Of a stretch of 8,642 nt of DNA, positions 1-6,700 are shown piece by piece. The position numbers were made by a program, and so were the translations under genes. The notes beneath the pieces are model-generated. The model saw only the letters and a list, made by a program, of their open reading frames with translations, was not told where the DNA came from and searched no databases. The stretch lies in assembly GCA_963708545.1 (NCBI GenBank), contig CAVPUD010000028.1, positions 1-8,642 on the forward strand. The letters run 5' to 3'. The stretch's first letter is position 1. The number at the start of each line of letters is the position of its first letter. Source of the DNA: Extensimonas sp963708545 (GTDB lineage: Bacteria; Pseudomonadota; Gammaproteobacteria; Burkholderiales; Burkholderiaceae_C).

Positions 1-45
1 TTCGACGGATGATCATGTGACGACGACGATGACGATCATTATTGC
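1..45. other. Unassigned window start
   Basis: A short stretch rich in GAC/GAT triplets that I cannot assign to any gene. The recognisable rpoB homology starts at about position 46. It may be low-quality or foreign sequence at a contig end. Confidence 0.3.
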
Positions 46-483
46 TAACCGCAAGCTCGGTCAGGAAGTGGCCCAGCTCGGAGACGCTGTTCGGCCTCGA
101 GGGCGCGGTCAACGCCGAGGGCGAGCCGCTGCTCGACTACCCCGACGAGAACCAGAACGTGCTCAGCCGATGTGAGGTGCTCGCCTCGATCAGCTACATG
201 CTGCACCTCGTCAAGCAGGAGCCGGGCTATCGCCTGGACGATCAGGACCACTTCGCCAACCGCCGCATCCGTTCGGTCGGCGAGCTGATCCAGAACCAGG
301 TCCGCATCGGCCTCAGCCGCATGGAGCGCGTCGTTCGTGAGCGCATGACCACCCAGGACGTCGAGGCCATCACGCCGCAGACGCTGATCAACATCCGCCC
401 GGTCGTCGTGGCGATCAAGGAGTTCTTCGGAACCTCCCAGGCTGCGCAGTTCATGGACCAGGTGAACCCGCTGTCGGGCCTCA
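46..483 (+). pseudogene. rpoB: rpoB internal fragment, RNA polymerase beta subunit, actinobacterial type
   Basis: This is an internal piece of the beta subunit of RNA polymerase, the catalytic enzyme of transcription. The translation carries the family blocks DDQDHFANRRIRSVGELIQN, VGLSRMERVVRERMTTQDVE-like sequence (here with RIGLSRMERVV), ITPQTLINIRPVV and IKEFFGTSQ..QFMDQ.NPLSGL, the last being the first half of the rifampicin-binding cluster. The wording resembles Actinobacteria, perhaps Thermoleophilia, rather than the Proteobacteria of the other genes. The upstream piece ANRKLGQEVAQL (about 43-80) reads in a different frame from the rest, which suggests a one-base indel near 80-100. Homology stops right after SGL: the expected T-H-K/R-R-R-L is replaced by unrelated sequence at about 484. 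No real start or stop is present; the open frame that continues to 569 is a fusion artefact. Family assignment is firm, lineage is inferred. Confidence 0.88.
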
Positions 484-547
484 TGGATTTTGCGCCAGCC
501 GCCGCCGCGGAGGTCTCCTTGGCCGCCGTCAATATAGTGTCGTTCAC
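484..547 (-). CDS. N-terminal fragment of the gene after prk, possibly transketolase
   Basis: On the minus strand a GTG codon (547-545) overlaps the prk stop codon as GTGA, giving about 21 codons beginning MNDTILTAAKETSAAAAGAKS before the rpoB junction at ~483. A four-base overlap of this kind is typical of a translationally coupled operon, and the base composition is continuous with prk. In alphaproteobacterial cbb operons the gene after cbbP is commonly transketolase (cbbT), whose N-terminus often has a variable Ala/Ser-rich leader before a conserved M-A-N-A-I-R block. Here that block would start exactly at the junction. The identity is inference from context only, because too little of the protein is left to recognise. 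Confidence 0.35.
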
Positions 548-1227
548 GTCACGCCTTTCCTGCGTCTGACCAGTTCGAGGATCCTTGGAGTAAGGATCAG
601 CTGCATTGCGAGATCAAGCTTATTGCCTGGAATGACGATGGAATTGGCGCGCGACATCCAGCTTCCCGCGATCATCGCCACAAGATAGGGGAAGTCCACC
701 CCTCGCGGATCGCGAAAGCGAATGACGACGATCGATTCGTCGGGCGTCGGAATTGAACGGGCGACGAAAGGATTCGAGGTGTCGACCGTCGGCGCGCGCT
801 GGAAATTTATGTCCGTTTCCGAGAACTGGGGGCAAATATAATGCACATAATCATGCATGCGCCGCAGAATTGTCTCGGTGACGGCCTCGGTCGTATATCC
901 CCGAGAATGCCGGTCGCGATGCAGCTTCTGCGTCCACTCCAGATTGATCACCGGAACGACGCCGATCTTGAGATCCGCGTAGCGCGCGACATTGACGTCA
1001 TCGGTGACGACCGCGCCGTGCAGCCCTTCATAGAACAGCACGTCGGTATCGGCCGGCAGTTCCTCCCAATCGGTAAACGTCCCGGGCGGCACGCGAAGCC
1101 TCGCCGCCTCGTTTTCGTCATGGGCGTAATGGCGGTAGCGGCCGGAGCCCGTCTCGCCGTATTCGCGAAAGAGCGTCTCGAGCTCTGGCAGCAGATTGGC
1201 GTGAGGGCCAAAATGGCTGAAATTTTG
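544..1227 (-). pseudogene. cbbP: Phosphoribulokinase C-terminal fragment, alphaproteobacterial type
   Basis: Phosphoribulokinase phosphorylates ribulose 5-phosphate with ATP to give ribulose 1,5-bisphosphate, the CO2 acceptor of RubisCO in the Calvin cycle. The minus-strand translation contains NFSHFGPHANLL, GETGSGRYRHY, LLFYEGLHG-type (here VLFYEGLHGAVVTDDVNVA), IGVVPVINLEWTQKLHRDR, TTEAVTETILRRM, CPQFSETDINFQR, VDTSNPFVARSIPT, VVIRFRDPRG and MSRANSIVIPGNKLDLAMQL. These match the octameric bacterial PRK family, close to Rhodobacter/rhizobial forms. The Glu of FYEGLHG and the Lys, Arg and Asp of QKLHRD, all important for substrate or metal binding in this family, are kept. About 227 residues remain of a usual ~290; the N-terminal ~60-65 with the P-loop are missing, cut off where yeiH begins (~1228). 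The C-terminal stop (TGA, 546-544) looks natural. As it stands it cannot make a working kinase. Confidence 0.9.
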
Positions 1228-2268
1228 GTTTCCCACCGCATCGCGTGGCTGGCCGAACAGCCCTGGGTGGCACGCTGGGGCCTGTCGGCACTGACGCTGG
1301 CGATCGTCGGCGGCATCGTGTTGGGCAACACGGTGTACCCGGCCTTGCACACCCGGTGCGGTACGGGCGTGGACTACGCCAAGCAGCGGCTGCTGCGGCT
1401 GGGCATCATCCTGTTCGGCCTGCGCATCACGCTGCAGCAGATTGCGCAAGTCGGCTGGACAGGCGTGCTGATCGACGTGGTCATGCTCGCGAGCAGCTTT
1501 GGCCTGGCAGTGTGGCTGGGCCGCTGGCTGCGCATCGACGGGCAGACGGCCATTCTGATCGGTGCCGGCAGTTCGATCTGTGGCGCGGCCGCCGTGCTGG
1601 CCACCGAGCCGGTGATCCAGGCGCGCGGCGACAAGGTGGCCGTGGCGGTGGCCACGGTGGTGGTGTTCGGCACACTGAGCATGTTCGGCTACCCGCTGCT
1701 GCACCCATGGCTGGCTTCACTGGGCGTGAGCGACGCGGCCTACGGCGTGTATGTGGGCTCGACCGTGCACGAGGTGGCGCAGGTCGTGGGCGCGGCCCGC
1801 GCCGTGGGCGAAACTGCAGCCAATCAGGCGGTGATCACCAAAATGATCCGCGTGATGCTGCTGGCGCCCTTCTTACTGGCGCTGTCGTTGGCCGTGGCGC
1901 GCCGCGGCGTGCGTGTCGGCGCCTCTGCGCCCGTGCTCACCACCGCAGCGGCAACCGCAGCGATACCCGCGCCCGCAGCCGATGCCAGCGGCCGTGGCCG
2001 CATCACGATCCCGTGGTTTGCGCTGGGCTTTGTGCTGGTGGCGCTGCTCAATTCGCTGCCGCTGCTGCCTGCCGCGCTCAAGGCGATGCTGCTTGCGCTG
2101 GACAACCTGCTGCTGGCCATGGCCATGGGCGCGCTGGGGCTGAGCACACACGCCAGCGCCATCAGCCGCGCCGGCAGCCGCCCACTGGCATTGGCCGCGC
2201 TGCTGTTTGCCTGGCTGGTGCTGGGCGGCGGGCTGGTCAATGCGCTGCTGGGGCACTGGGGGCGCTGA
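1228..2268 (+). CDS. yeiH: YeiH/UPF0324 putative sulfate exporter family membrane protein, N-terminus missing
   Basis: This is a polytopic inner-membrane protein of the YeiH/UPF0324 family, annotated as putative sulfate exporters; the substrate is not firmly established. Diagnostic blocks are GLSALTLAI..G.VLGNTVYP, AKQRLLRLGIILFGLRIT, LIGAGSSICGAAAVLATEPV, VAVATVVVFGTLSMFGYPLL, VGSTVHEVAQVVGAARAVG, VITKMIRVMLLAPFLLAL, TIPWFALGFVLVALLNSLPL, LLAMAMGALGLSTH and a final LFAWLVLGGGLVNALLG. Repeated hydrophobic stretches give about ten membrane segments. An Ala/Pro-rich loop (codons at about 1912-1990) lengthens the middle compared with the E. coli protein. Compared with that protein, about 25 residues including the first membrane segment are missing, because prk homology on the other strand runs up to ~1227. 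The same frame is open back to an ATG at 841, but those 129 codons are antisense to prk and are not YeiH. No authentic start codon is present. Codon use and GC fit ppc and hem, so this belongs to the betaproteobacterial part. Confidence 0.85.
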   Translation, partial: VSHRIAWLAEQPWVARWGLSALTLAIVGGIVLGNTVYPALHTRCGTGVDYAKQRLLRLGIILFGLRITLQQIAQVGWTGVLIDVVMLASSFGLAVWLGRWLRIDGQTAILIGAGSSICGAAAVLATEPVIQARGDKVAVAVATVVVFGTLSMFGYPLLHPWLASLGVSDAAYGVYVGSTVHEVAQVVGAARAVGETAANQAVITKMIRVMLLAPFLLALSLAVARRGVRVGASAPVLTTAAATAAIPAPAADASGRGRITIPWFALGFVLVALLNSLPLLPAALKAMLLALDNLLLAMAMGALGLSTHASAISRAGSRPLALAALLFAWLVLGGGLVNALLGHWGR

Positions 2269-2610
2269 GGAAACGGCTTGTGCGCTCACATTGCGACGGC
2301 TCTTGGCGGGCGCTGCCCACGAAGCCGCCTGAGAACCTGTTCACGACGTTTTCATGGGGTCACGACTTACGCAAATCGGGGTTGGGCAAGGCGTTCGCCC
2401 CATAGCAAAACACCTCGCTGCATCCTTGTTTGCGTAAGTCCAGGGGGTATGTTGCCCCACAAGGTATATGCACATCGGCAGGTAAGTCGGGATGGACGGA
2501 CGCTCGCTGAAGTCCCACGCCACTCGGGATTCCGGTCATCAGTGCTGCGGGTGCGCATGCACCGAAACGCCGGAAATCGGTCACTTTCTCGGCCAGAGCC
2601 GTCTCTTTTC
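2269..2610. other. Intergenic region between yeiH and the ppc-side element
   Basis: This is a non-coding stretch of about 340 bases downstream of yeiH. It holds the 77-bp inverted-repeat unit at 2364-2440, a small hairpin GGTGC-GCAT-GCACC near 2550, and short open frames on both strands that I do not recognise. No clear terminator with a T-tract follows yeiH. GC content is lower than in the flanking genes, consistent with repeat debris. Confidence 0.5.
2364..2440. repeat. 77-bp unit bounded by 12-bp perfect inverted repeats
   Basis: GACTTACGCAAA at 2364-2375 is the exact reverse complement of TTTGCGTAAGTC at 2429-2440, enclosing 53 bases. Twelve perfect bases this close together are unlikely by chance in ~68% GC DNA, especially as the arms themselves are AT-rich. 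It could be a solo pair of insertion-sequence ends, a small palindromic repeat, or a regulatory hairpin. No transposase is present. I cannot name the family. Confidence 0.55.
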
Positions 2611-2788
2611 AACCCAGATTGTTCATTAGGACGCGGGACGATGGCGAGGCGGCTGGCGAGGCAGTTTGGTCGCGGCTGAGAAGCCCATGGCCGGTGCCAT
2701 GGGCGCCGAAGCCGCGGCCAAAATGGCCGGCAGCCGTCCGCCAGCGCCCGCGTAGGTGCGCAGCACCGCCTAATGGACAATCTGGGTT
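2611..2788. mobile_element. MITE-like palindromic element, 20-bp terminal inverted repeats
   Basis: AACCCAGATTGTTCATTAGG (2611-2630) pairs with the reverse complement of 2769-2788, 19 of 20 bases matching. The 178 bases between the outer ends are themselves a long imperfect palindrome. At its centre is a perfect 9-bp stem, GCCCATGGC (2683-2691) with GCCATGGGC (2696-2704) around a CGGT loop, extended by GGTCGCGGCT (2668-2677) against AGCCGCGGCC (2710-2719) with one wobble position. A further small hairpin GGCCA-AAA-TGGCC lies at 2716-2728. There is no room for a transposase, so this would be a non-autonomous element. Its right end touches the ppc stop codon (2790-2788). Lying between convergent yeiH and ppc, its hairpin could end transcripts from both sides, although it lacks a T-tract. 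No target duplication is obvious. Confidence 0.65.
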
Positions 2789-5598
2789 CAACCCGTATTG
2801 CGCAAACCCGCGGCAATGCCGTTAATGGATAGATGGATGCCGGTGTGCACGCGCTCGTCGCCGGGCTCGGCGCGCCAGCGGCGCAGTAGCTCCGCCTGCA
2901 GGTGGTTCAGCGGGTCGATGTAGGGGAAGCGGTAGCGGATCGAGCGCGCGAGTGCGCTGTTGTGCGCCAGGCGCTGCCTGTCGCCCGTGATGCGGTACAG
3001 CGCGTCGGTGGTGCGCTGCCATTCGGCCTCGATGGCGCTGAACACGCGCGTGCGCAGCTGCGGGTCGGCGACAAGCTCGCTGTAGAGCGCACCGAGCGCC
3101 AGGTCGCTCTTGGCCAGCACCATGTCCATGTTCGACAGCAGGGTGCGGAAAAACGGCCAGTGGCGGTGCATTTTTCGCAGCAGCGCAAGCTGCGTTTTCG
3201 GGTCTTTGCCGGCTTGTTCGATGAAAGCCTGCACGCCCGAACCAAAGCCGTACCAGCCCGGCAGCGTGATGCGGCACTGGCCCCAGCTGAAGGTCCAGGG
3301 AATCGCGCGCAGGTCTTCGATGCGCTGCGAGGGCTTGCGCGAGGCCGGGCGCGAGCCGATATTGAGCTCGGCGATCTCGCGGATCGGCGTGGCATGGAAA
3401 AAATACTCGGCAAAGCCAGGCGTCTCATAGACCAGCGCACGGTACGCGGCAAAGCTGGCGGCCGAGAGCTGCTCGGCCGCGGCGTGGAAGGCAGGCGTCG
3501 CGGGCTTGGTGGGCTGCAGCAGCGTGGCTTCGAGCGTGGCGGCGACCAGGGTTTCGAGGTTGCGGCGCCCTATCTCGGGGTTGGAGTATTTGGAGGCGAT
3601 CACCTCGCCCTGCTCGGTCAGGCGCAGCTGCCCGCGCACCGTGCCCGGCGGCTGCGCGAGGATGGCCTCGTAGCTCGGCCCGCCGCCGCGCCCCACGGTG
3701 CCGCCGCGCCCGTGGAACATGCGCAAGCGGATGCGGTGCGACTGCGCGAGCTGGTCGAACAGCTCCACGAGCGCAGTTTCGGCGCGGTACAGCTCCCAGT
3801 TGCTCGTGAAGATGCCGCCGTCCTTGTTGCTGTCGGAGTAGCCGAGCATGATGTCCTGCTCGCCATGCTCCCCTTGCGCGCCGCTGCCGCTGCGCTGCAC
3901 CATGGCGGCGATGCCGGGCAGTGCGTAAAAGTCGCGCATGATGGGCACGGCGTTGCGCAGGTCGGCGATGGTCTCGAACAAGGGCACGACGATGAGCTCG
4001 CTGCGCGCCGCGTCGTCCAGGGTACCGTGCAGCAGGCCCACCTCTTTTTCGAGCAGCAGCACTTCGAGCAAATCGCTCACCGATTCGGTGTGGCTGATGA
4101 TGTAGTGGCGTATGGCCTCGGGGCCGTGGCGTGCGCGCAGCTGCCGCGCGGTCTCGAAGATCGCGAGTTCGCTGCGCGTGGTGGCCGAATACGCGGCATC
4201 GAGCACGCGCAAGGGGCGCGCGTCGTTCAGCAAGCGCATGAGCAGCGCGCATTTGGCGTCCTCGGGCAGCGCGGCGTAGGCCGGCTCCAGGCGCGCCACC
4301 GCAAGCAGCTCGGCCACCACGGCCTCGTGCTGGTCGGAGCTTTGGCGCAAGTCCACCGTGGCCAGGTGAAAGCCGAACACCTGCACGGCGCGCATCAAGG
4401 GGTGCAGGCGCTCGCGCGCGAGGTCGGCGCCGTGGTGCGCGCGCAGCGAGGCTTCCATCACGCGCAGATCGGCCAGCAGTTCCTCGGCGCTCGCGTAGGG
4501 GTTTTGCGGCGCGACGGCGTGGCGCGCGGCCTCGCCGCCGCTCAGCTCCTTGAGCGTGGCGGCAAGGCGTGCATAGATGCCGGTGAGCGCACGACGGTAG
4601 GGTTCGTCCTGGCGGTGCTCGCTGGTGTCGGGCGAGCGCTCGGCCAGCGCGGACATTTCGGGCGTGGTGCGTACCAGACGCGCCGACATGGACAGCTCCG
4701 CGCCCAGAAAGTGCACCTCGCGCAGGTAGTGGCGCAGCGCCATGTCGGCCTGGCGGCGCAGCGCGTGCTGCAAGGTGTCGGCGTTGACGTTGGGATTGCC
4801 GTCGCGGTCGCCGCCTATCCACTGGCCCATGCGCAAAAAGCTGTGCACCGGCAGCTCGCCGAGCGCGTCCTCGAGCATGGCGTAGATCTTGGGGATTTCG
4901 CGCAAAAAGGTCGATTCGTAGTATGAGAGCGCGTTTTCGATCTCGTCGGCCACCGTGAGGTGACTGAAGCGCAGCAGGCGCGTTTGCCACAGCTGTACCA
5001 CGCGCGCGCGCAGCTGGGCTTCGTTGGCCGCGAGCTCGCGCGGCGTGAGCGCGTCCTTGGCGCTGTTGTAGATCTGGGCGCGCGCGAGGATGTCGTCACG
5101 CTGGCTCAGCAGCTGGGCAATGCTGCGCTCGGCGTCGAGGATGCTCTTGCGCTGCACCTCGGTCGGGTGCGCCGTGAGCACCGGCGAGACGTAGCTGTGC
5201 GCCAGCGTTTCGACGATGGTCTGCGGCGCGATGCCGGCCCAGCGCAGGCGTGCGAGCGCCACATCGATGCTGCCTTCCTGCGTCTCGCCCGCGCGCTCGT
5301 GCACGGCGCGGCGGCGGATGTGGTGGCGGTCCTCGGCCAGGTTCGCCAAATGGCTGAAGTAGGTGAAGGCGCGGATCACGCTCACGGTCTGGTCGCCCGT
5401 GAGCGACTTGAGCAAGGTTTTGAGCGCCTGGTCGGCTGCCTGATCGGCGTCGCGCCGAAAGGCCACGGAGAGCTTGCGCACCTGCTCGACGAGCTCGAAC
5501 GCGGCCACGCCCTCCTGCTCGCGGATCACGTCGCCCAGAATGCGCCCGAGCAGGCGGATGTCCTGGATCAGCGGAAAGTCTTTGTCGGTTTTTTTCAC
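2788..5598 (-). CDS. ppc: Phosphoenolpyruvate carboxylase
   Basis: Ppc makes oxaloacetate and phosphate from phosphoenolpyruvate and bicarbonate, refilling the TCA cycle in the cytoplasm. The 936-residue product is complete and a little longer than the 883 of E. coli, as is usual in Burkholderiales. Catalytic and conserved blocks are in order: VLTAHPTEVQRKS with the catalytic His at residue 144; MGQWIGGDRDGNPNV (257-271); FGFHLATVDLRQSSDQHE (408-425); VVPLFETIADL (537-547); MLGYSDSNKDGG (584-595); RMFHGRGGTVGRGGGP (626-641), the glycine-rich loop; LTEQGEVIASKYSNPEIGRR (660-679); WSWGQ-type FSWGQCRITLPGWYGFG; and the family C-terminus GIAAGLRNTG. The start is a GTG at 5598-5596, followed by KKTDKDFPLIQDIR; AAAGG about 8 bases upstream is a plausible ribosome-binding site, and no better in-frame start lies upstream. 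It is divergent from hemC, an arrangement also found in other Burkholderiales. The stop codon abuts a MITE-like element. Confidence 0.97.
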   Translation of the reverse strand: MKKTDKDFPLIQDIRLLGRILGDVIREQEGVAAFELVEQVRKLSVAFRRDADQAADQALKTLLKSLTGDQTVSVIRAFTYFSHLANLAEDRHHIRRRAVHERAGETQEGSIDVALARLRWAGIAPQTIVETLAHSYVSPVLTAHPTEVQRKSILDAERSIAQLLSQRDDILARAQIYNSAKDALTPRELAANEAQLRARVVQLWQTRLLRFSHLTVADEIENALSYYESTFLREIPKIYAMLEDALGELPVHSFLRMGQWIGGDRDGNPNVNADTLQHALRRQADMALRHYLREVHFLGAELSMSARLVRTTPEMSALAERSPDTSEHRQDEPYRRALTGIYARLAATLKELSGGEAARHAVAPQNPYASAEELLADLRVMEASLRAHHGADLARERLHPLMRAVQVFGFHLATVDLRQSSDQHEAVVAELLAVARLEPAYAALPEDAKCALLMRLLNDARPLRVLDAAYSATTRSELAIFETARQLRARHGPEAIRHYIISHTESVSDLLEVLLLEKEVGLLHGTLDDAARSELIVVPLFETIADLRNAVPIMRDFYALPGIAAMVQRSGSGAQGEHGEQDIMLGYSDSNKDGGIFTSNWELYRAETALVELFDQLAQSHRIRLRMFHGRGGTVGRGGGPSYEAILAQPPGTVRGQLRLTEQGEVIASKYSNPEIGRRNLETLVAATLEATLLQPTKPATPAFHAAAEQLSAASFAAYRALVYETPGFAEYFFHATPIREIAELNIGSRPASRKPSQRIEDLRAIPWTFSWGQCRITLPGWYGFGSGVQAFIEQAGKDPKTQLALLRKMHRHWPFFRTLLSNMDMVLAKSDLALGALYSELVADPQLRTRVFSAIEAEWQRTTDALYRITGDRQRLAHNSALARSIRYRFPYIDPLNHLQAELLRRWRAEPGDERVHTGIHLSINGIAAGLRNTG

Positions 5599-5728
5599 AC
5601 AAAATGCCTTTGCAGCGGCAGCAAAAATGGCGCTTTGCGCGCCCGGCTGCCATGGTGGCGCATGCTAGCATCCGCCGCTCTTTTTTTGCCTGCGGCAGAC
5701 CGCCTTCACTTTTGCCTTCGCGCGCACG
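5599..5728. promoter_or_regulatory. Divergent ppc/hemC intergenic region
   Basis: These 130 bases must hold the promoters for ppc (leftward) and hemC (rightward). A perfect 10-bp palindrome ATGCTAGCAT lies at 5662-5671, and TAGCAT within it could act as a -10 element in either direction, but I find no convincing -35 at the right spacing on either strand. A T-run (5680-5687) sits just to its right. hemC has no strong Shine-Dalgarno sequence close to its ATG. Promoter placement is therefore only suggested. Confidence 0.4.
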
Positions 5729-6700
5729 ATGACTCCGACCGAATCCCCCTCCTCCTCCATCGTGATCGCCACGCGCGAAAGCCGCCTCGCGTTGTGGCAG
5801 GCCGAGCACGTGCAGGCGCTCTTGCAGGCGCGCGGGCACAGCGTGCGCCTGCTGGGCATGACCACGCAGGGCGACCAGATCCTCGACCGCAGCCTGAGCA
5901 AGGTCGGCGGCAAGGGGCTGTTTGTGAAAGAGCTCGAAGTGGCGCTCGAGCAGGGCCGCGCGCAGATTGCCGTGCATTCGCTCAAGGATGTGCCCATGGA
6001 CTTGCCCGAGGGCTTTGCGCTGGCCTGCGTGCTCGAGCGCGAAGACCCGCGCGACGCCTTCGTCGCGCCGCGCTACGCAAGCCTGGATGAGTTGCCCGCG
6101 GGCGCGGTGCTCGGCACTTCGAGCCTGCGCCGCCAGGTGTTGCTGCAGGCGCTGCGGCCTGACCTGCGCATCACGCCGCTGCGCGGCAACCTCGACACGC
6201 GGCTGCGCAAATTGGACGAAGGGCAGTACGACGCCATCGTGCTCGCGGCCGCGGGCCTCAAGCGTCTGGGCCTGGGCACGCGCATACGCAGCATCTTCGC
6301 GCCCGAGGAAATGCTGCCCGCTGCGGGCCAGGGCGCGCTGGGCATCGAGGTGCAAAGCGATCGCACCGACTTGATCGCTGCGCTCGCGCCGCTCGCGCAC
6401 ACCCCCACGTGGCTCGCCGTGAGCGCCGAACGCGCCGTGAGCCGTGCGCTCGGCGGCAGCTGCTCCATGCCGCTGGCCGCGCATGCGCGCTGGGTGCAGG
6501 GCGAGCTGCAGCTCGATGCCGCCTGGGGCGACCCCGAAGGCCGCACGCCGCTCGTGCGCGCGGGCGCTGCTGCCGCGGTGCAAAGCCAGGCCGAAGCCGA
6601 GACGCTGGGCGCGCAGGTCGCCGCGAGCCTGCGCGCTCGCGGGGCGGTGGGGGACGGGGCAGCGCAAGGCGTGCCTGGCTTGCCGAGCAGCGCGGCATGA
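5729..6700 (+). CDS. hemC: Hydroxymethylbilane synthase (porphobilinogen deaminase)
   Basis: HemC joins four porphobilinogen molecules into the linear tetrapyrrole hydroxymethylbilane, the third common step of haem synthesis, in the cytoplasm. The 323-residue protein shows the family order: IATRESRLALWQAEHV (13-28), GDQILDRSLSKVGGKGLFVK (48-67), AVHSLKDVPMDLPEGF (81-96) with the catalytic Asp of KDVP, LGTSSLRRQ (128-136), RGNLDTRLRKLD (152-163), LPAAGQGALGIEV (196-208) and ALGGSCSMPLAAHA (240-253). Cys245 in GGSC is the attachment site for the dipyrromethane cofactor. Most relatives have GGSCQVPL, so SM here is a mild variant. The C-terminus carries a ~20-residue Gly/Ala-rich tail. The ATG at 5729 gives the normal N-terminus, though the ribosome-binding site is weak. 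The stop overlaps the hemD start as ATGA. Confidence 0.97.
   Translation: MTPTESPSSSIVIATRESRLALWQAEHVQALLQARGHSVRLLGMTTQGDQILDRSLSKVGGKGLFVKELEVALEQGRAQIAVHSLKDVPMDLPEGFALACVLEREDPRDAFVAPRYASLDELPAGAVLGTSSLRRQVLLQALRPDLRITPLRGNLDTRLRKLDEGQYDAIVLAAAGLKRLGLGTRIRSIFAPEEMLPAAGQGALGIEVQSDRTDLIAALAPLAHTPTWLAVSAERAVSRALGGSCSMPLAAHARWVQGELQLDAAWGDPEGRTPLVRAGAAAAVQSQAEAETLGAQVAASLRARGAVGDGAAQGVPGLPSSAA

Noticed and set aside
841..1227. N-terminal extension of the yeiH reading frame
   Set aside because: These 129 codons are antisense to prk, have no similarity to YeiH, and would place a non-membrane leader where the family has its first helix.
1..1240. Natural horizontally acquired Calvin-cycle island
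   Set aside because: Only truncated pieces of prk and perhaps one neighbour are present, with no RubisCO, regulator, integrase or flanking repeats, and an unrelated rpoB piece is joined to it.
544..1704. Minus-strand 386-codon open frame
   Set aside because: Only the part up to ~1227 is phosphoribulokinase. The remaining upstream codons are antisense to yeiH and just happen to stay open.
2341..2523. Minus-strand 60-codon frame in the yeiH-ppc gap
   Set aside because: It runs through the inverted-repeat unit at 2364-2440, has no recognisable domain and no convincing ribosome-binding site. It is probably a chance frame in repeat DNA.
2668..2728. Rho-independent terminator for ppc or yeiH
   Set aside because: Strong stems are present but no T-tract follows on either strand, so I describe them as part of the palindromic element and do not call a terminator.
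2609..2825. Short open frames across the MITE-like element
   Set aside because: They simply read through the palindrome on both strands; none resembles a transposase or other known protein.
2902..4926. Plus-strand open frame of 674 codons opposite ppc
   Set aside because: It is the complement of the fully conserved ppc gene. Its product is Arg/Ala/His/Gln-rich with no family features, as expected for a shadow frame in high-GC DNA.
5096..6667. Minus-strand 523-codon frame across the ppc/hemC border
   Set aside because: It reads antisense through hemC and out of frame through ppc. The composition is shadow-like and it conflicts with two firmly identified genes.
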